This document shows positions 31,139 to 41,984 of a stretch of DNA of 64,000 nt, in pieces. The translations under genes and the position numbers were made by a program. Under the pieces are notes generated by a model. It ran no database searches, was not told the DNA's origin, and saw only the letters and a program-made list of their open reading frames with translations. How positions within the stretch are numbered: position 1 is the first letter of the stretch; the number at the start of each line of letters is the position of its first letter. Origin of the DNA: Rhodanobacter sp. GTDB taxonomy: Bacteria > Pseudomonadota > Gammaproteobacteria > Xanthomonadales > Rhodanobacteraceae. Location of the stretch: the NCBI GenBank assembly GCA_004298015.1, contig SCSE01000061.1:21822-85821 (forward strand). The letters are read 5' to 3'.

Positions 31139-31143
31139 GAAAT

Positions 31144-32475
31144 TCAATTTTGCCGATAGGGTCCCCACGCAGGCTCCCGCACATCACCGTCGGCAAGCAC
31201 GAGGCGTTGACGCACCAGTCCATCGTCGGAAACGGCATACAGCACTTCTCGACGCCCTTCGGTGGCGGAGTAGAGCAGCATGCTGGCATTCGGGGCAAAA
31301 CTCGGCGAGCCATCAAATGGGCCTGGCGAAATGAATCGCACTTGATTACCCAGACTTTTGTCCATGATGGCAATACGATACACGTTACCGTTGCCCTGCA
31401 CCATGGCGATTTGCTTGCCGTCATAACTTACCGCGGCATCGGCGTTGTTCTGCCCCTGGAAAGTGATGCGCTGGGCGGTCCCGCCGGTGGATGGAATCTG
31501 GTAAATCTGCGGCTGACCCGAGCGGTCCGAGGTGAAATAGATGCTCTTGCCATCCGGAGCCCACACCGGCTCGGTGTCGATGGCGAGATTGTGCGTCAAT
31601 CGGGTCTCCTTGTGAGTGGCCAGATCGAGCACGAAAATCTCCAAATTGCCCACGTAGGACAGCGCCACCGCAAGCTTGGTACCGTCTGGCGACCATGCCG
31701 GGGCCCCATTGATACCCTTGGCATGGGCTTCGACCAGCTGCCGCGAGCCGGTGATGATGTTCTGCACGTAGATCGCCGAATTGCCGCTCTCGAACGAGAC
31801 GTAGGCGATCTTCTTGCCGTCCGGCGACCATCTCGGCGAAAGCAGTGACTCCTTGGAACGCGCCACCACCTGCGGGTTGTAGCCGTCCGAGTCGGCCACG
31901 ATCAGCGAATATGTCGTGTTGTTGCCCAGGCCCACCGCCGTGATATAGGCGATGCGCGTCCAGAACGCACCGCGTACCCCGGTAATCTTCTGGTAAATGA
32001 TGTCGGCAATCTGGTGCGCCACGCTGCGCAGGTCGCCTACCGGTACCGGGGGCATCGCCTGGTGCAGCAGGCTCTGCTGTTTGTTCACGTCCCACAGCTC
32101 GTACTCGACCTGCACCATGCCGTTGCCGGCGTCCTTGACGTTACCCACCACGATGTAATCCTGCTTGAGCAGGCGCCAGGTGGCGAACTTGATCTCGGAC
32201 CCCTTGGACGGGGACTCCACGATGTCGCTCCTGGCCAGCGAACGAAACTTGCCGGAGCGGTTGAAATCATTGCGCATGACATCGGCCACATCGGTCGGCA
32301 AGGGCGTGCCGCCCTGCTGGGCGAATGGCACCACCACGATCGGCGTGGCGGTCTTGAGGCCGCCAACGATGTCCACATTCAACGACTGGGCGGCCAGCGG
32401 TCCGGCAAACAGACCGGCAACGACGAGCAGGACCAGGGCGAGGCTTGAGCTGAGTTTGCGCGTGGGCTTGATCAT
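31144..32475 (-). CDS. tolB: Tol-Pal system beta-propeller protein TolB
   Basis: 443 aa; signal peptide; repeats SPRWSPDGKKIAYVSFE, APAWSPDGTKLAV; synteny. Confidence 0.97.
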   Translation of the reverse strand: MIKPTRKLSSSLALVLLVVAGLFAGPLAAQSLNVDIVGGLKTATPIVVVPFAQQGGTPLPTDVADVMRNDFNRSGKFRSLARSDIVESPSKGSEIKFATWRLLKQDYIVVGNVKDAGNGMVQVEYELWDVNKQQSLLHQAMPPVPVGDLRSVAHQIADIIYQKITGVRGAFWTRIAYITAVGLGNNTTYSLIVADSDGYNPQVVARSKESLLSPRWSPDGKKIAYVSFESGNSAIYVQNIITGSRQLVEAHAKGINGAPAWSPDGTKLAVALSYVGNLEIFVLDLATHKETRLTHNLAIDTEPVWAPDGKSIYFTSDRSGQPQIYQIPSTGGTAQRITFQGQNNADAAVSYDGKQIAMVQGNGNVYRIAIMDKSLGNQVRFISPGPFDGSPSFAPNASMLLYSATEGRREVLYAVSDDGLVRQRLVLADGDVREPAWGPYRQN

Positions 32476-33407
32476 TTCGGCCTGAAGGTTAGGTTGATTT
32501 CGCGACTGAACACTTTCTCAAAGCCCTTGTACGGCAGGGTCTTGGTCCGCAGCACGGCATTTTCGAGTGACCGCTTTCCCGCATCGTCGTAAGGGCACCC
32601 GGCATCGACCTTGGCACTCATGACATCGCCGCCCGGCAACTGCACCACATGCACCACGCAGGCAACATCCGGCATATTATCCGGACGCAGCCAGTTCGGT
32701 GTGACCGCATTCTGAATGGCCGCCTGATATTGCCCCATCAAGCCAGTGTCTGCGCCATTAGTGCCACTTTGACGTTGCGCCGCCTTGGGCAAGTCAGGCT
32801 GCCCATTGGCCTTGGCATCCTTCAGGTCCGCCATTTGCTGTTTCGCCTGCCGGGCCCGGTTGTCCAGCTTCCGGGTCTGGGCGGCGGCGGCATCCATCTT
32901 GGCAAACATTTCATCGAGCTGTTTCTGCTTTTTGGCCCTGGCGGCCTGCGCATCCAGCTCGGACTGCCGTTGCCGCTGCTTTTCCTTCTGCAGCTTCCTG
33001 GCGTCCTCAGCCTTCTGCAAGGCATCGGCCACCACCCGCTCCTGATCCACGATATCGGGGTGCTCCGGCGGTGGCGGCAGGGTCTTGATCTTCGGCGCCT
33101 CCACGGCGGGCACCGCGGGCGTCACGGTGGGTGGCGGCGGCATACTGTCCGGCACCGGCCGCGCCTTGCTGGCCTTCGGTGGCGGGCTGCCGGTGGGGCC
33201 GATCAGCGTCGCCTGAATAATCTGACCCGGCAACTCGAGTGGACGTGAACAGGTGATCGGATTCAGCCAGGCCGGCAAACCCAGGGCATCGAAGAATTTC
33301 TCATAGCTGGAGCACGGCAGGATCGCGAGGAAGAGAAACCCCACGATACCTACATGCAGAATGGCGGAAAGTACGACCGCCCTCGGCGTCGCCTTACTTT
33401 CGTCCAT
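32472..33407 (-). CDS. tolA: Cell envelope protein TolA
   Basis: 311 aa; N-terminal TM, Ala/Lys/Gln-rich central region, TonB-like C-terminal; 4-nt overlap with tolB. Confidence 0.93.
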   Translation of the reverse strand: MDESKATPRAVVLSAILHVGIVGFLFLAILPCSSYEKFFDALGLPAWLNPITCSRPLELPGQIIQATLIGPTGSPPPKASKARPVPDSMPPPPTVTPAVPAVEAPKIKTLPPPPEHPDIVDQERVVADALQKAEDARKLQKEKQRQRQSELDAQAARAKKQKQLDEMFAKMDAAAAQTRKLDNRARQAKQQMADLKDAKANGQPDLPKAAQRQSGTNGADTGLMGQYQAAIQNAVTPNWLRPDNMPDVACVVHVVQLPGGDVMSAKVDAGCPYDDAGKRSLENAVLRTKTLPYKGFEKVFSREINLTFRPK

Positions 33408-33861
33408 GGGTCGTGCCCGTGCCCGGACCGGCCGACGTGTCGGGCTGGCCCATCAAGCCGACCTTGGCGACACCCGCCTGCTGCAGGTCGGCCAGCACCT
33501 TGAACACGCCGCCGTAACTGCCGCGCTTGTCGCCGCCGACCAGTACGCTGACTTCGGGGTTGACGCGCACGAACGCGCCCACCTTGGCCTTCAACGTCGC
33601 CTCATCGACCCGCTCCTTCTTGGACCCGCTCAAGGTCAGGTACAGCGTACCGTCCTGCTGCACCGAGATCAGCACCGGGTCCTTCTTCTGCTGCAACGAT
33701 TTCGCGTTGGCCTGCGGCAGCTGCACATCCACGCTGGAGTTGAGCATCGGCGTGGTGACCATGAAGATGATCAGCAACACCAGCATCACGTCGATATAAG
33801 GTACGACGTTGATCTCGGATTTGAGCTTGTAGCGTTTCTGGCGACGGTTCGGAGTTCGCAT
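33394..33861 (-). CDS. tolR: ExbD/TolR family protein
   Basis: 155 aa; KSEINVVPYIDVMLVLLIIFMVTTPM. Confidence 0.96.
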   Translation of the reverse strand: MRTPNRRQKRYKLKSEINVVPYIDVMLVLLIIFMVTTPMLNSSVDVQLPQANAKSLQQKKDPVLISVQQDGTLYLTLSGSKKERVDEATLKAKVGAFVRVNPEVSVLVGGDKRGSYGGVFKVLADLQQAGVAKVGLMGQPDTSAGPGTGTTHGRK

Positions 33862-33875
33862 GGCGGCAGCCTCGC

Positions 33876-34562
33876 TCAGGCCACGTCGTCAGACTGGATC
33901 TGCCGCTGCAGCACCGAGGAAAACTCTTCCTGGAACACGTCATAGCGCGACGCCACACGCTCGACCTTGTTGGCATAGCGGTTGTACGCCCATTGCGCAG
34001 GAATCGCCGCAAACAGACCCATGGCGGTAGCGATCAGCGCCTCGGAGATGTGCGGCGCCACCACCGCGATGGTCACGTCCTTCATCTCGCCCAGCCCCTG
34101 AAACGCGCCCATGATGCCCCATACGGTGCCGAACAAACCCACGTAGGGACTGATCGAACCGACATTGGCGAGAAACTCCAGATTGCGTTCAAGCAGGCCG
34201 ATCTCGCGGGTGACGGCAACCCGCATCGCCCGTTCCGACCCTTCGATCACGCTGCGTACGTCGTGGGTCTTGCGCTGCCGCTGGCGGGCAAATTCGCGGA
34301 AGCCGGACTCGAAGATGTTTTCGATCCCGCCGTTGTCGGCGCCACGATTGCTGACCTCGCGGAACAACTGGGCCAGATCGCCGCCTGACCAGAAACGCTC
34401 CTCGAAGGCCTCGGCATCCTCCATCGCCGCCTTGGTCTGCGAATACTTGCGGATGATGATGACCCACGACAGGAAGGAGAACACCAGCAGCACCAGCAAT
34501 ACCAGCTTGACCGGCCAGCTCGAATCCGCGATCAGCGAGAAAATATTCAGTCCACCGTTCAT
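33876..34562 (-). CDS. tolQ: MotA/TolQ/ExbB proton channel protein
   Basis: ORF to 34679; likely start MNGGLNIFSLIADSS; VGSISPYVGLFGTVWGIMGAFQGL. Confidence 0.96.
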   Translation of the reverse strand: MNGGLNIFSLIADSSWPVKLVLLVLLVFSFLSWVIIIRKYSQTKAAMEDAEAFEERFWSGGDLAQLFREVSNRGADNGGIENIFESGFREFARQRQRKTHDVRSVIEGSERAMRVAVTREIGLLERNLEFLANVGSISPYVGLFGTVWGIMGAFQGLGEMKDVTIAVVAPHISEALIATAMGLFAAIPAQWAYNRYANKVERVASRYDVFQEEFSSVLQRQIQSDDVA

Positions 34563-34611
34563 TGCTTGAAGGTTCTCCGCCAGTCGGCTGGTTGTCTTGG
34601 GGCAGCTTGTC

Positions 34612-35046
34612 TCAAGAGGCCGGTTCCGCGAACAGATCGGGCGGAATCGGTACTGCACGCATGCGTTGCACGTCCACACACGCCACGCGCACCACGGCGC
34701 GGATCAGGCAACTGCCATCCGCTCGCGATATCGTCTGGGTGAACAGGATACTGGCTGCACGCCGTTCTTTGACCGCGACTGTCACCAGCAGTTCATCATC
34801 CAGCAGGGCAGCGCGCAGAAAGTCGATCTGCATTTCCCGCACCAGGAACGCCAGACCGGTACTCTGCTTGAGCGACGACTGGTCGATACCCAGCTCGCGC
34901 AGCCATTCACTGCGCGCGCGTTCGAGGAATCGCAGGTAGCTGGCGTGATAGACCACGCCGCCAGCGTCGGTATCTTCCCAGTACACCCGCACCGGCCATC
35001 GAAACGGTGGTTTGGCGACTGCTTCAGACATCGTCGGCACCGGCAT
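34612..35046 (-). CDS. ybgC: Tol-Pal-associated acyl-CoA thioesterase
   Basis: Hotdog fold; [31 protein letters not shown]. Confidence 0.94.
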   Translation of the reverse strand: MPVPTMSEAVAKPPFRWPVRVYWEDTDAGGVVYHASYLRFLERARSEWLRELGIDQSSLKQSTGLAFLVREMQIDFLRAALLDDELLVTVAVKERRAASILFTQTISRADGSCLIRAVVRVACVDVQRMRAVPIPPDLFAEPAS

Positions 35047-36073
35047 TGAACAGGTCGGCCGGCTGCGGCTGGCGTGGCGGCGGGACCAATCCCAGATGGC
35101 GCCACCCTTTGGCGCTGACCATGCGCCCGCGCGCGGTGCGGATCAGATAGCCCTGCTGGATCAGGTAAGGCTCGACCACATCCTCCAGCGTGCCGCGATC
35201 CTCGCTCAGCGCGGCGGCCAGCGATTCGACCCCGACCGGGCCACCGTCGAAATTCTCGATGATGATGCCGAGCATGCGCCGGTCCAGTTCGTCGAAACCC
35301 TGTGGATCGATCTTCAGCATGTCCAGCGCAGCCTGTGCCACCGGCAGGGTGATCTCGCCCCCTGCGCGCACTTCGGCATAGTCGCGCACCCGGCGCAGCA
35401 GGCGATTGGCGATGCGTGGTGTGCCGCGAGCGCGTCGAGCGATTTCCTGCGCCCCCTCCGGCACGCACGCAATATCGAGGATACGTGCGGCCCGACGCAC
35501 GATCGCCGCAAGCTCGTCAGTGGTATAGAACTCCAGCCGCTGCACAATCCCGAACCGGTCGCGCAGCGGCGCGGTGAGCATGCCGGCGCGGGTCGTCGCC
35601 CCGATCAGCGTGAACGGCGGCAGATCGAGCTTGATCGAGCGCGCGGCCGGCCCCTCGCCGATCATGATATCGATCTGGAAATCCTCCATCGCCGGATACA
35701 GCACTTCCTCGACCACCGGCGACAGTCGATGGATCTCGTCGACGAACAGCACGTCGTTCGGTTGCAGATTGGTCAGCAACGCAGCCAGATCGCCGGCGCG
35801 CTCCAGTACCGGTCCGGAGGTGGAGCGCAGGTTGACTCCCAGCTCATTGGCGATCACATGGCTCAGCGTGGTCTTGCCCAACCCCGGCGGACCGAAGATC
35901 AGCACATGATCCATCGCCCCGGCGCGCTTTCTCGCCGCCTCGATATAGATCGACAACTGCTCGCGCACCGCCTGCTGCCCCAGGTATTCGGCAAGCCGCC
36001 GTGGGCGAATCGTGGCTTCCAGCTCGGCGTCGTCCAGTTGGGCGGCCGCCGCAATGATACGGGATTCGGTCAT
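35024..36073 (-). CDS. ruvB: Holliday junction helicase RuvB
   Basis: 349 aa; [38 protein letters not shown]. Confidence 0.98.
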   Translation of the reverse strand: MTESRIIAAAAQLDDAELEATIRPRRLAEYLGQQAVREQLSIYIEAARKRAGAMDHVLIFGPPGLGKTTLSHVIANELGVNLRSTSGPVLERAGDLAALLTNLQPNDVLFVDEIHRLSPVVEEVLYPAMEDFQIDIMIGEGPAARSIKLDLPPFTLIGATTRAGMLTAPLRDRFGIVQRLEFYTTDELAAIVRRAARILDIACVPEGAQEIARRARGTPRIANRLLRRVRDYAEVRAGGEITLPVAQAALDMLKIDPQGFDELDRRMLGIIIENFDGGPVGVESLAAALSEDRGTLEDVVEPYLIQQGYLIRTARGRMVSAKGWRHLGLVPPPRQPQPADLFNAGADDV

Positions 36074-36106
36074 GGGCGGATTATGGCAGGCAAGACCCGC
36101 ATGTCG

Positions 36107-37996
36107 TCAGATCGCCACCTGCGTGCCCAGCTCGATCAGCCGGTTACCGGGGATCTGGAAGAACGCGGTGGCCGGCATCGCGTTGCGCGAGAGGATCACA
36201 AACAGCTTGTCGCGCCACAAGGCCATGCCGGGGCGACGCTTGTCGGCGATCACGGTTTCACGCGACAGGAAGAATGTCGTGTCCATCATGTCGAAACCCA
36301 GTCCTGCGGCGGCACACTGTGAGAGCGCCAGCGGAACATCCGGATCCTCGGCAAAGCCGAAACGTAACTCCAGACCGTAGAATTCGCCGCCCAGGGTGGT
36401 TATCCGAATCCGTTCGTCGAGCTCGGCCGTCGGGGTTTCCAGCATCTCCACCGTCAGCAACACATTGCGCTCGTGCAGCACCTTGTTGTGCTTGAGGTTG
36501 TGCAGCAGCGCATGCGGCACCGCGTGCTGGCTCGCGGTAAGGAAAATCGCCGTGCCCGGCACCCGCACCGGCGGATGCTCGCCGATGCTTTCGATAAACG
36601 GCGCCAGCGCCAGCCCGCCCTGCTTGATTTCCCGCATCACCAACTCACGGCCGCGCCGCCAGGTCGTCATCATGACGAACAGCAGCACGCCCAGTACCAG
36701 CGGAAACCAGCCGCCATGGGCGATCTTCAGCACATTGGCGCCGAAGAAGGCCAGGTCAACGGTCAGCAGCAAGCTGCCGACCACCACCACCGCCGCCCAG
36801 TGCCAGTGCCAGTGCTTGCGCGCCACCACCAGCGCCAGCAAGGTGGTCATGATCATCGTGCCGGTCACGGCGATACCGTACGCCGCGCCCAGCTGGGCCG
36901 AGCTCTGAAACCCCAGCACCGCACCGAACACCATCACCATCAACAAGCGGTTGACCCAGGGCACAAACACCTGGCCGGACATCTCGCGCGAGGTATGCAC
37001 CACCGCCATGCGTGGCGAATAACCCAGCGACATCGCCTCGCGGGTCATCGAAAAAGCGCCGGAAATAACCGCCTGTGAGGCGATCACTGCAGCCGCCGCC
37101 GACAGCACGATCATCGGGTATAGCAATGGCGGTGGCACCAGCAGGTAGAACGGGCTTTCGATCGCCGCCGGATCGATCAACAGCAAGGCGCCCTGGCCGA
37201 AATAGTTCACCAGCAGCGCCGGCAGCACGAACCCGAACCAGGCCACGCGTATCGGCTTCTTGCCGAAGTGGCCCATGTCGGCATACAGCGCTTCGGCACC
37301 GGTCAACGCCAGCACCACGCCGCCCAACGCAATGAACGCGTGATAGCCGTGGCTGAGGAAGAACTGCACGGCATACCAGGGGTTCAAGGCATACAGCACC
37401 TGCGGATGCCGAGCTATCTGGCGCGCCCCCAGCACCGCCAATACCACAAACCAGGTCACCATAACCGGCGCAAAGGCCTTGCCCACCGCATGCGTGCCAT
37501 AGCGCTGCAGCGCGAAGATGCCGAACAGGATCAGCAGCGAGATCACCACCACGTACGGCGCCAGACCGGGTTCGGCAATCCGCAAGCCCTCGACCGCCCC
37601 CAGCACCGAGATCGCCGGGGTAATCACCCCGTCCCCGTAGAACAACGCGGCACCGAAAATGCCGATCACCGCCAGCAACCAGCGCGCCCGCGCCGAGCCC
37701 CCAAGCGAACGCTGTGCCAGCGCCATCAAAGCCATGATGCCGCCCTCGCCCTTGTTGTCGGCGCGCATCACGAAGGTCACGTATTTCAGCGACACCACGA
37801 TCATCAACGACCAGAAGATCAGCGAAAGCACGCCCAGCACCGCGGCCGGCGAAGGCGTCATGCCATGTGTCCCCAGGGTTTCCTTCATGGTGTACAGCGG
37901 GCTGGTGCCGATATCGCCGAACACGATGCCGATGGCGCCCAGCGCAAGCGCCGTCAGGCGGGACGGTTTGCCGTTACTGCTGTCGGGCGTGGTCAT
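36107..37996 (-). CDS. kup: KUP family potassium transporter (paralogue 1)
   Basis: 629 aa; ALGAIGIVFGDIGTSPLYTMKETL. Confidence 0.95.
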   Translation of the reverse strand: MTTPDSSNGKPSRLTALALGAIGIVFGDIGTSPLYTMKETLGTHGMTPSPAAVLGVLSLIFWSLMIVVSLKYVTFVMRADNKGEGGIMALMALAQRSLGGSARARWLLAVIGIFGAALFYGDGVITPAISVLGAVEGLRIAEPGLAPYVVVISLLILFGIFALQRYGTHAVGKAFAPVMVTWFVVLAVLGARQIARHPQVLYALNPWYAVQFFLSHGYHAFIALGGVVLALTGAEALYADMGHFGKKPIRVAWFGFVLPALLVNYFGQGALLLIDPAAIESPFYLLVPPPLLYPMIVLSAAAAVIASQAVISGAFSMTREAMSLGYSPRMAVVHTSREMSGQVFVPWVNRLLMVMVFGAVLGFQSSAQLGAAYGIAVTGTMIMTTLLALVVARKHWHWHWAAVVVVGSLLLTVDLAFFGANVLKIAHGGWFPLVLGVLLFVMMTTWRRGRELVMREIKQGGLALAPFIESIGEHPPVRVPGTAIFLTASQHAVPHALLHNLKHNKVLHERNVLLTVEMLETPTAELDERIRITTLGGEFYGLELRFGFAEDPDVPLALSQCAAAGLGFDMMDTTFFLSRETVIADKRRPGMALWRDKLFVILSRNAMPATAFFQIPGNRLIELGTQVAI

Positions 37997-38055
37997 TTCC
38001 GGATAGCTTCAAGTGGGAATGGGCGGGGTCAGCACTGATATCGGCGGGGCACGGT

Positions 38056-39993
38056 CTAGATTTCCACCTGCGCACCGAGCTCGATAAGCCGGTTGCCGGG
38101 AATCTGGAAAAACGCCGTCGCCGGCAGCGCATTGCGCGCCATGAAGGCGAAAAGCTTGTCACGCCACAACGCCATGCCGGGTCGGCGCGTATCGGCAACG
38201 ATGCTCTCGCGTGAAAGAAAAAACGTGGTGTCCATCAGATCGAAACCGAGACCCTCGCGCGGACATTGCGACAGCGACAGCGGGATATTGGGGTCCTCGG
38301 CGAAGCCGAAACGCAGTTCCAGACCGTAGAAATCACCGCCCAGCGGACTGATCTGGATGCGCTCCTCGGCTTCGGCGACCGGTGTCTCCAGGATCGCCAC
38401 GGTCAGCAATACGTTGCGCTCGTGCAATACCTTGTTGTGCTTGAGATTGTGCAACAAGGCATGCGGCACGGCATTCTGATCGGCGGTAAGGAACACCGCC
38501 GTGCCAGGTACCCGCAACGGCGGATGTTCGGTCATGTTCTCGATGAACGGCGCCAGCGCGAGCCCACCCTGGGTGATCTCGCGCTTGACCAGGTCACGGC
38601 CACGACGCCAGGTGGTCATGACCGTGAACAGGCCCAGCCCCAGCACCAGCGGAAACCACCCGCCATCGGGAATTTTCAGCGTATTGGCACCGAAATAACT
38701 CAGGTCGACGGTGAGCAGCACGATCGCGGTGACGATCACCGCGGCGCGGTTCCACTGCCACATGCGGCGCGCCACGATCATCGTCAGCACGGTATCGATG
38801 GCCATGGTGCCGGTCACCGCAATGCCGTAGGCACCGGCCAGCGCGTTGGACGAACCAAACCCGATCACGGTGGCGATCACCGCCACCATCAATGCCCGAT
38901 TGACCCATGGCAAATAGATCTGCCCGATCGCCTCGCGCGAGGTATGCACCACCTGCATGCGCGGCAGAAAGCCCAGCTGGATCGCCTGGCGGGTCACCGT
39001 AAATGCGCCCGAAATCACTGCCTGCGAGGCGATCACCGTGGCCGCCGTCGCCAGCGCAATCATCGGGTACAGCGCCCAGGCCGGCACCGAGTAGTAGAAC
39101 GGATTGGCGATCGCATCGGGGTGCACCAGGATCAGTCCGCCCTGGCCGTAGTAATTGATCAACAACGCCGGCATCACAAAACCGAACCATGCCGTGCGGA
39201 TCGGGAACCGGCCGAAATGGCCCATGTCGGTGTACAGCGCCTCGGCGCCGGTCACGCAAAGCACCACCGAACCCAGGGCCAGCACTGAGGTTTCCCGATG
39301 GGTGTAAAAAAACTCGTACGCGTACCACGGATTGAGCGCGCGCAGCACGCCGGGCGCCTGGATGATGTTGCTGATGCCGATCACCGCCAGGCTCAGAAAC
39401 CACAGCACCATCACCGGACCGAACACCGCCCCGACCTTGGCCGTGCCGTGCCGCTGCAACCAGAACAGGCCCAGCAACACCAGCACGGTAATCGGCACCA
39501 CCCAGTGCGACAGGCTCGGTGCAGCCACCTCCAGCCCCTCCACCGCCGAAAGCACCGAGATGGACGGCGTAATCACGCCGTCGCCGAAGAACAGTGCCGC
39601 GCCCAGCAGGGCCATCAGCATGATGGTCCTGCGTACCCGCACCGACTTGCCGGCGGCGCGCTGGGCCAGGGTCATCAGCGCCATGATGCCGCCCTCGCCC
39701 TTGTTGTCCGCGCGCATCACCAGGCTCACGTACTTGATCGCCACCACGATGATCAACGACCAGGTTATCAGCGACAGAATCCCCAGTACCGTGGCCGGAT
39801 GGGGCTTCAACCCGTGCGCCGGCAGGAAGGTTTCGTGCATGGTGTACAGCGGGCTGGTGCCGATGTCGCCAAACACCACGCCGATGGCACCGAGGATCAG
39901 CGCCTTGCGGCTGCCGTGACTCTGGGCCGAATCCGTTGAATCGGGTGGTGCGTCGGGAGGGGGCTGATTCATGGGTTTCCTGTTTGACACCAC
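38056..39993 (-). CDS. kup: KUP family potassium transporter (paralogue 2)
   Basis: 645 aa; ILGAIGVVFGDIGTSPLYTMHETF; tandem to paralogue 1. Confidence 0.95.
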   Translation of the reverse strand: MVSNRKPMNQPPPDAPPDSTDSAQSHGSRKALILGAIGVVFGDIGTSPLYTMHETFLPAHGLKPHPATVLGILSLITWSLIIVVAIKYVSLVMRADNKGEGGIMALMTLAQRAAGKSVRVRRTIMLMALLGAALFFGDGVITPSISVLSAVEGLEVAAPSLSHWVVPITVLVLLGLFWLQRHGTAKVGAVFGPVMVLWFLSLAVIGISNIIQAPGVLRALNPWYAYEFFYTHRETSVLALGSVVLCVTGAEALYTDMGHFGRFPIRTAWFGFVMPALLINYYGQGGLILVHPDAIANPFYYSVPAWALYPMIALATAATVIASQAVISGAFTVTRQAIQLGFLPRMQVVHTSREAIGQIYLPWVNRALMVAVIATVIGFGSSNALAGAYGIAVTGTMAIDTVLTMIVARRMWQWNRAAVIVTAIVLLTVDLSYFGANTLKIPDGGWFPLVLGLGLFTVMTTWRRGRDLVKREITQGGLALAPFIENMTEHPPLRVPGTAVFLTADQNAVPHALLHNLKHNKVLHERNVLLTVAILETPVAEAEERIQISPLGGDFYGLELRFGFAEDPNIPLSLSQCPREGLGFDLMDTTFFLSRESIVADTRRPGMALWRDKLFAFMARNALPATAFFQIPGNRLIELGAQVEI

Positions 39994-39998
39994 GCCGG

Positions 39999-40595
39999 CT
40001 AGTTGCCCAGGGCAGCGCGCAGTGCCTTGCGGATGATGGACTCGACGCTGTCGCCGGCAGCGGCCACTTTCTGCACCAGGCGCGCCACTTCGACCGATTT
40101 GTAACCCAGCTGCTGCAGCGCCACCGCGGCTTCGCCAGCGGGATCGAGTGGGGTCACACTTGGCGCGGAGGTGCCAGGCAGGCTCGCCCCCAACACGCCG
40201 ACGCGGTCACGCAACTCCACCACGATCCGCTCGGCGGTCTTCTTGCCGATACCTGGGATCTTGGTCAGCGCCACCACGTCGCCCGCCTGCACCAGGCGCG
40301 CAAAATCGTTGACCGACACCCCTGACAAGACGGCCAGCGCGATCTTGGCGCCGATCCCGCTGACCTTGAGCAGGTTGCGAAACAACGCACGTTCGGATTC
40401 GTGCTGAAAACCGTACAGCGCAACACCATCCTCTTTCACTGAGTGATGGGTGAGCAGGATCACTTCCTTGCCAAGTGCCGGCAGGTCGTAGATGGTCGAC
40501 ATCGGCGCTTCCAGCTCGTAGCCGACCCCGCCGACCTCCACCAGCAGCCAGGGTGGCTGCTTGGAGATCAGGGTTCCGCGCAGGCGACCGATCAT
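39999..40595 (-). CDS. ruvA: Holliday junction branch migration protein RuvA
   Basis: 198 aa; [27 protein letters not shown], Hh[19 protein letters not shown]. Confidence 0.98.
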   Translation of the reverse strand: MIGRLRGTLISKQPPWLLVEVGGVGYELEAPMSTIYDLPALGKEVILLTHHSVKEDGVALYGFQHESERALFRNLLKVSGIGAKIALAVLSGVSVNDFARLVQAGDVVALTKIPGIGKKTAERIVVELRDRVGVLGASLPGTSAPSVTPLDPAGEAAVALQQLGYKSVEVARLVQKVAAAGDSVESIIRKALRAALGN

Positions 40596-41116
40596 CGACG
40601 CCGCCTCCAGGCCGTGCGGGGTATGCCGATCCGCTCGAGACTGGCCCGCGTATGCGCATGGGTTACCGCGATCGCCAGGGCATCGGCGGCATCAGCCTGC
40701 AAGGGCCCCTTGAGGCCCAGCAATACGCTGATCATGTGTTGCACCTGGGTTTTGTCGCTGCGACCACTGCCCACCACCGACTGCTTCACCTCGGTTGCTG
40801 CGTACTCGTGCACTGCGATCCCCCTGCTGACTACCGCACAAATCGCGGCGCCTCGTGCCTGCCCAAGCTTCAAGGCCGAGTCGGGATTGCGTGCCATGAA
40901 CACGCGCTCGATCCCGCACTCGGTCGGCTGATGGGTGGCGATGATGTCACACAGCCCGTCAAAGATGCGTTTCAGACGCAACGGGAAGGTCGGTTCCGCA
41001 GCAACTGCCAGCGCGCCATGAAACACGTGGCTCAACTTGCCGACGGCGTCGACATCGATGATGCCGATGCCGGTGCGCTGACTGCCGGGGTCGATGCCGA
41101 GAATGCGGATCATCAT
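40592..41116 (-). CDS. ruvC: Crossover junction endodeoxyribonuclease RuvC
   Basis: 174 aa; [17 protein letters not shown]; 4-nt overlap with ruvA. Confidence 0.98.
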   Translation of the reverse strand: MMIRILGIDPGSQRTGIGIIDVDAVGKLSHVFHGALAVAAEPTFPLRLKRIFDGLCDIIATHQPTECGIERVFMARNPDSALKLGQARGAAICAVVSRGIAVHEYAATEVKQSVVGSGRSDKTQVQHMISVLLGLKGPLQADAADALAIAVTHAHTRASLERIGIPRTAWRRRR

Positions 41117-41149
41117 GAGTGACCATGCGGAAGGCGGGCGCCCTCCGGC

Positions 41150-41884
41150 TTATTCGGCGGCCCCGGCGGGCAAGTCGGCGTTGTGATAGACCTCACTTAC
41201 ATCGTCCAGCGCGTCAAGGCGCTCAAGCAGCTCACCGAGCGGCTCAAGGGCGTCGGCCGGCACCGCGATACGGTTGTTCGGGCGCATCACCACCCCGGCA
41301 TGCGCGGCATCCAGGCCGGCATCCAGCAACGCCTGCTGCACCGTCTCGAAATTTTCCGGCGAGCACAGCACCACGCTCTCCCCATGCTCGTTGAGTACGT
41401 CGTCGGCGCCGGCCTCAAGCGCTGCCTCGAGCACCTTTTCTTCGGCCGCGACATCGCCGGCGGTCGCGAACACCAGCTCACCGCAGCGGCTGAACTGAAA
41501 GGCCACCGAGCCGCTGGTACCCAGATTGCCACCGTGTCGGGTCAATGCATGCCTTACGTCCGCCACGGTGCGGGTGGGATTGTCGGTGAAGCACTCAATG
41601 ATCAAGGCGATGCCCGCCGGCCCGTAGCCTTCGTAGCGAAGCTCCTGCATGTCGGCGCCGCCATCGACACCGGAGCCACGCTTGATCGCGCGCTCGATGG
41701 TGTCCCTGGTCATGTTCGCGGACAACGCCTTGTCCACCGCCGCGCGCAATCGCGGATTGCCTCCCGGGTCGGCCACCCCGGCGCGGGTGGCCACGGTGAT
41801 TTCGCGGATCAGCTTGGTAAATACCTTGGCGCGCTTGGCGTCCTCGGCGTTCTTGCGACCTTCGATGGAAGGGCCTCTACCCAT
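41150..41884 (-). CDS. yebC: YebC/PmpR family protein
   Basis: 244 aa; RKNAEDAKRAKVFTKLIREITVATR; upstream of ruvC as commonly seen. Confidence 0.96.
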   Translation of the reverse strand: MGRGPSIEGRKNAEDAKRAKVFTKLIREITVATRAGVADPGGNPRLRAAVDKALSANMTRDTIERAIKRGSGVDGGADMQELRYEGYGPAGIALIIECFTDNPTRTVADVRHALTRHGGNLGTSGSVAFQFSRCGELVFATAGDVAAEEKVLEAALEAGADDVLNEHGESVVLCSPENFETVQQALLDAGLDAAHAGVVMRPNNRIAVPADALEPLGELLERLDALDDVSEVYHNADLPAGAAE

Positions 41885-41984
41885 GACAATAGCCTGCGAC
41901 TGGATCGGATGGACAAGCCGGTAATTTTACCTGAATTCGACGCGCGTGCCGGTCGCACCCGACCCGCCGCATTGTCGCACCGGG

